Positions 5,104-7,062 of a stretch of 7,062 nt of DNA are shown here, piece by piece. Positions within the stretch are counted from its first letter, which is position 1. Each line of letters opens with the position of its first letter. The notes below the pieces were generated by a model, which saw only the letters and a list, made by a program, of their open reading frames with translations, ran no database searches and had not been told where the DNA came from. Position numbers and translations under genes: made by a program. This DNA comes from an archaeon (GTDB lineage Archaea > Thermoproteota > Nitrososphaeria > Nitrososphaerales > Nitrosopumilaceae): assembly GCA_021824845.1 (NCBI GenBank), contig JAKAJY010000058.1:1-7062 (forward strand), read 5' to 3'.

Positions 5104-5727
5104 ATGCAAAAACTAGGAATCCTAGCTTCTGTACTTCTGATGGCATCTGCTCTGGTAGCGCCAGTTGGCCTTTCATATGCTCAGACCGTTGATACCCACA
5201 TGGAATCAAAGATGAAGCATAAAGAAATGAGGGCACAAATGGATGATGACAGAGCAAAGAGACATGAGGAATTACAAATGCGAGCTGTTAAATTAAAAGC
5301 GGAAATCAATGCAAAGAAAGCGCAATATGCAAAAGACATTCAGGCAATGATTGATGCTAGAAATGCAGCAAATACAAAACAGGATCTGCCACGGGCCGCT
5401 GATCTGCTTGCAGAACTAAAGGCAAAAGCAAGAGAGCAAATAGAGGCAAGAAAATCCACAGGTCCAAGCAAAGTCCAAACTGCATTGGAGCAAGATCGAG
5501 AAGCTTATGCAAAACGCCTTCAACAATTCAAAGCAATGGTTCCAGTCAGCCCTGATAAAGACATAAAATCTCTAAAGGATGACACACGTGAGCGTCCAGA
5601 CAAATTGAAATCATACGCTGCAAACGATCAATATTCAAAAGAATCATCTGCAAAGGTTGAGGAACAAAAAGCTTCAGAAATTCGAGACAGCATCCGCAAA
5701 CAATCAGACATTCCAAACCGTAAATAG
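5104..5727 (+). CDS. Exported charged helical protein, paralogous signal peptide
   Basis: This 207-residue protein starts with a signal peptide nearly identical to that of the gene at 3626 (MQKLGILAS, then a hydrophobic core and PVG), cut after Ala26 before QT. Residues 31-125 are a charged helix; Met, Leu, Ile and Ile in the stretch RAQM to AKDI follow each other at 11-residue steps, again hendecad-like. A Gly/Pro break follows, then a second helix (about 126-147), and from 150 a polar, probably disordered tail rich in Lys, Asp and Ser. There is no membrane anchor or catalytic motif. ATG 5104 is preferred to 5086 because of the TATA spacing and the match to the paralogue. It is likely secreted or surface-associated, function unknown. 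Its stop codon lies inside the left arm of a 9-bp inverted repeat that precedes mqnE. Confidence 0.84.
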   Translation: MQKLGILASVLLMASALVAPVGLSYAQTVDTHMESKMKHKEMRAQMDDDRAKRHEELQMRAVKLKAEINAKKAQYAKDIQAMIDARNAANTKQDLPRAADLLAELKAKAREQIEARKSTGPSKVQTALEQDREAYAKRLQQFKAMVPVSPDKDIKSLKDDTRERPDKLKSYAANDQYSKESSAKVEEQKASEIRDSIRKQSDIPNRK

Positions 5728-5753
5728 GCAAATCAAAAGATGAGTTGCCTATT
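5723..5753. promoter_or_regulatory. Perfect 9-bp inverted repeat between the coiled-coil gene and mqnE
   Basis: AATAGGCAA (5723-5731) and TTGCCTATT (5745-5753) are perfect reverse complements around a 13-base spacer. The repeat covers the stop codon of the upstream gene and ends 8 bases before the mqnE TATA box. It could be a 3' hairpin of the upstream mRNA or an operator for a dimeric regulator of mqnE; the sequence alone does not decide. Confidence 0.5.
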
Positions 5754-5761
5754 CGGCTATA

Positions 5762-5769
5762 TTTTATAT
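5762..5769 (+). promoter_or_regulatory. TATA box of mqnE
   Basis: TTTTATAT is centred about 26 bases before the ATG at 5792, which predicts an independent leaderless mqnE transcript. Confidence 0.65.
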
Positions 5770-5791
5770 TTACAAACCAATTGTTCTGATC

Positions 5792-6889
5792 ATGTTACGC
5801 GAGTTGATTAACAAATCAAACACACTCGAAAAAACTCTTTCTGGGGAAGAACTATCGTATCACGATGGCTTGCACCTGATGAATGACGAAAACCTCTTCA
5901 TGGTTGGCGCAGTGGCGGATTTGGCAAGAAAGAGACTGGTCGGCAACAAAGTAACATTTGCTGCATCATACTACATGAACTATACCAATCTGTGCGCTGC
6001 AAGCTGCCAAATGTGTGCATTTTACAGAAAGGGCGATGAATCAGATGCATACACTCTGAGCCCTGAGCAAATCGAAGCCAGAGTAGCTGCAGCAAAATCA
6101 ATGGGTGCAACCGAGGTGCATATAGTTGGCGGGTTCCATCCTAGCTTGCAATTGGACTATTACGAAAACATGATGAAAATTATCAAAAAAAATCACCCGG
6201 AAATGACCGTAAAGGCATTCACTGCTGCAGAGATCTTCTTTTTATCAAAGCTAACAAAAACATCCGTCAAGGAGATTTTGTCTAGATTAAAGTCTGCAGG
6301 CCTTGATTCAATGCCTGGAGGGGGAGCGGAATTATTCCATCCTGAGATACGTGGACAAATAGTCCGTGGAAAATGCTCCGGACAGGAATGGCTTGATACA
6401 ATAGAGCAGGCGCACAATCTGGGAATCAAAAGCAATGTTACCATGCTGTATGGGCACATAGAAAAGCCGGAGCACATTATAGATCATCTAATCAAGGTGC
6501 GAGAGCTTCAAAAGAAAACAGGCGGATTCATCACGTTTATTCCGTTAAAGTTTTCGCTGGACAATACCGAACTGGAGCAGAAAAATCTTGTAAACCACGA
6601 GTCATCTGCAATTTATGATCTCAAAATAATTGCAATATCTCGGCTGATGTTAGCTGGCGTTTTGAACAACATCTCTGTATACTGGGTTGCTTTGGGCAAA
6701 AAGCTTGCACAGGTTGCCCTGTCTAATGGCGGAAGCGACTTGGTGGGTACGGCGTTTTCTGAGGAGATTTACCGTGCTGCAGGCAAGCCGACCAATTCGT
6801 CAGTGCTGGAGCTAGCTACAATGGTAAATGAGATTGGCCGAGAGCCTGCACAACGAAACACGTTCTTTGAGACGCTACGTACCTTTTAG
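5792..6889 (+). CDS. mqnE: Aminofutalosine synthase MqnE (radical SAM, menaquinone pathway)
   Basis: MqnE joins S-adenosylmethionine-derived adenosyl to the chorismate-derived enol ether made by MqnA, forming aminofutalosine, an early step of the futalosine route to menaquinone. The 365-residue length fits. The radical SAM [4Fe-4S] motif C-x3-C-x2-C is Cys68, Cys72, Cys75 in NLCAASCQMCAFYRKGD. Then follow VHIVGGFHP (109-116), KAFTAAEI (141-148), LDSMPGGGAELF (171-182), NVTMLYGHIEKPEH (215-228) and GGFITFIPLKF (244-254). The AFTA-EI and FIPL-F forms point to MqnE, not to MqnC (which usually has FIPW), and GGGAE separates it from CofH of F420 synthesis. Thaumarchaeota are known to make menaquinones, which fits. 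The other mqn genes are not in this window. The ATG has a TATA box about 26 bases upstream. The 3' end overlaps a convergent gene by 15 bases. Confidence 0.92.
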   Translation: MLRELINKSNTLEKTLSGEELSYHDGLHLMNDENLFMVGAVADLARKRLVGNKVTFAASYYMNYTNLCAASCQMCAFYRKGDESDAYTLSPEQIEARVAAAKSMGATEVHIVGGFHPSLQLDYYENMMKIIKKNHPEMTVKAFTAAEIFFLSKLTKTSVKEILSRLKSAGLDSMPGGGAELFHPEIRGQIVRGKCSGQEWLDTIEQAHNLGIKSNVTMLYGHIEKPEHIIDHLIKVRELQKKTGGFITFIPLKFSLDNTELEQKNLVNHESSAIYDLKIIAISRLMLAGVLNNISVYWVALGKKLAQVALSNGGSDLVGTAFSEEIYRAAGKPTNSSVLELATMVNEIGREPAQRNTFFETLRTF

Positions 6890-7062
6890 GTACTTATTCA
6901 GAGATTCCATCTTTTGATCTGCTGTCTGGGATTTGTCTGTTCTGGAATCTATCTTTAGGATGATTTCTATTCTTTTTACTCCCAGTCGGTGGATTGTCTC
7001 CGACATGGTTTTTGTGGCCTCAAAGATTTTTTCCAAATCATTTGATTCCAGGATGGTTCCCA
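6875..7062 (-). CDS. MTH1187/UPF0045-family (thiamine-binding-like) protein, C-terminal part
   Basis: The reverse strand is open from the window edge to TAG at 6875-6877 and gives the last 61 residues of a protein whose start lies beyond the window. The text GTILESNDLEKIFEATKTMS, then LGVKRIEIILKIDSRTDK, matches the C-terminal half of the MTH1187/YkoF-like UPF0045 family, where a GT-I-EG segment precedes a helix and a strand containing KIDDR-DK. These are small (about 100 residues) ferredoxin-fold proteins that oligomerise; some bind thiamine, though the physiological role is poorly settled. Here KIDSRTDK replaces the usual KIDDRRDK. The gene is convergent with mqnE and overlaps its end by 15 bases. 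The family is assigned from remembered motifs, not a search. Confidence 0.78.
   Translation of the reverse strand, partial: GTILESNDLEKIFEATKTMSETIHRLGVKRIEIILKIDSRTDKSQTADQKMESLNKYLKGT

Noticed and set aside
1..7062. CRISPR arrays, insertion sequences, tRNA or rRNA genes
   Set aside because: No regularly spaced direct repeats, transposase motifs, terminal inverted repeats or tRNA-like cloverleaf sequences were seen on either strand.

Overview
The window looks like a piece of chromosome from an ammonia-oxidising archaeon of the Nitrososphaerota (Thaumarchaeota), most likely the Nitrosopumilales/Nitrosotenuis side. The clues are single-gene transcription units with an archaeal TATA-like box about 25 bases before the ATG (leaderless style), no clear Shine-Dalgarno sites, moderate A+T content, secreted lysine/glutamate-rich coiled-coil proteins, tiny single C2H2-finger proteins, many TPR proteins, and an MqnE-type menaquinone enzyme. 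The taxon is inferred from these features and not from a database match.

Layout. 73-297 (+) is a two-repeat TPR protein. 391-1566 (+) is a malic enzyme. 1567-2031 holds no intact gene on either strand; it contains the remains of a small CxxC (zinc-ribbon-like) protein whose reading frame is broken near 1708-1723. 2032-2157 (-) is a 41-residue C2H2 zinc-finger gene, divergent from a four-repeat TPR gene at 2270-2791 (+). That TPR gene converges on, and overlaps by 28 bases, a second four-repeat TPR gene (2764-3342, -). The second TPR gene is preceded, 2 bases apart on the same strand, by another C2H2 mini-gene (3345-3515, -).

3626-5727 (+) is a run of three exported, highly charged helical proteins. 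Each has a 26-residue signal peptide ending in Ala followed by Gln-Thr, and each has its own TATA box. The first and third share an identical 24-base start. The first is built from eleven consecutive 11-residue (hendecad) repeats between Ser/Thr-rich tails. This is the most distinctive and least explained part of the window, probably a set of cell-envelope proteins of unknown role.

5792-6889 (+) is aminofutalosine synthase (mqnE), which starts the futalosine route to menaquinone. It is preceded by a perfect 9-bp inverted repeat just upstream of its TATA box. Its 3' end overlaps by 15 bases the 3' end of a convergent gene cut off by the window edge (6875-7062, -), the C-terminal part of an MTH1187/UPF0045 (thiamine-binding-like) protein.

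Three genes (both C2H2 genes and the UPF0045 fragment) and one broken frame were found by reading the sequence directly; they are short or partial and easily missed. Central metabolism (malic enzyme, mqnE) is interleaved with accessory TPR/C2H2 genes and the exported coiled-coil cluster. Apart from the close C2H2-TPR pair there is no obvious multi-gene operon.
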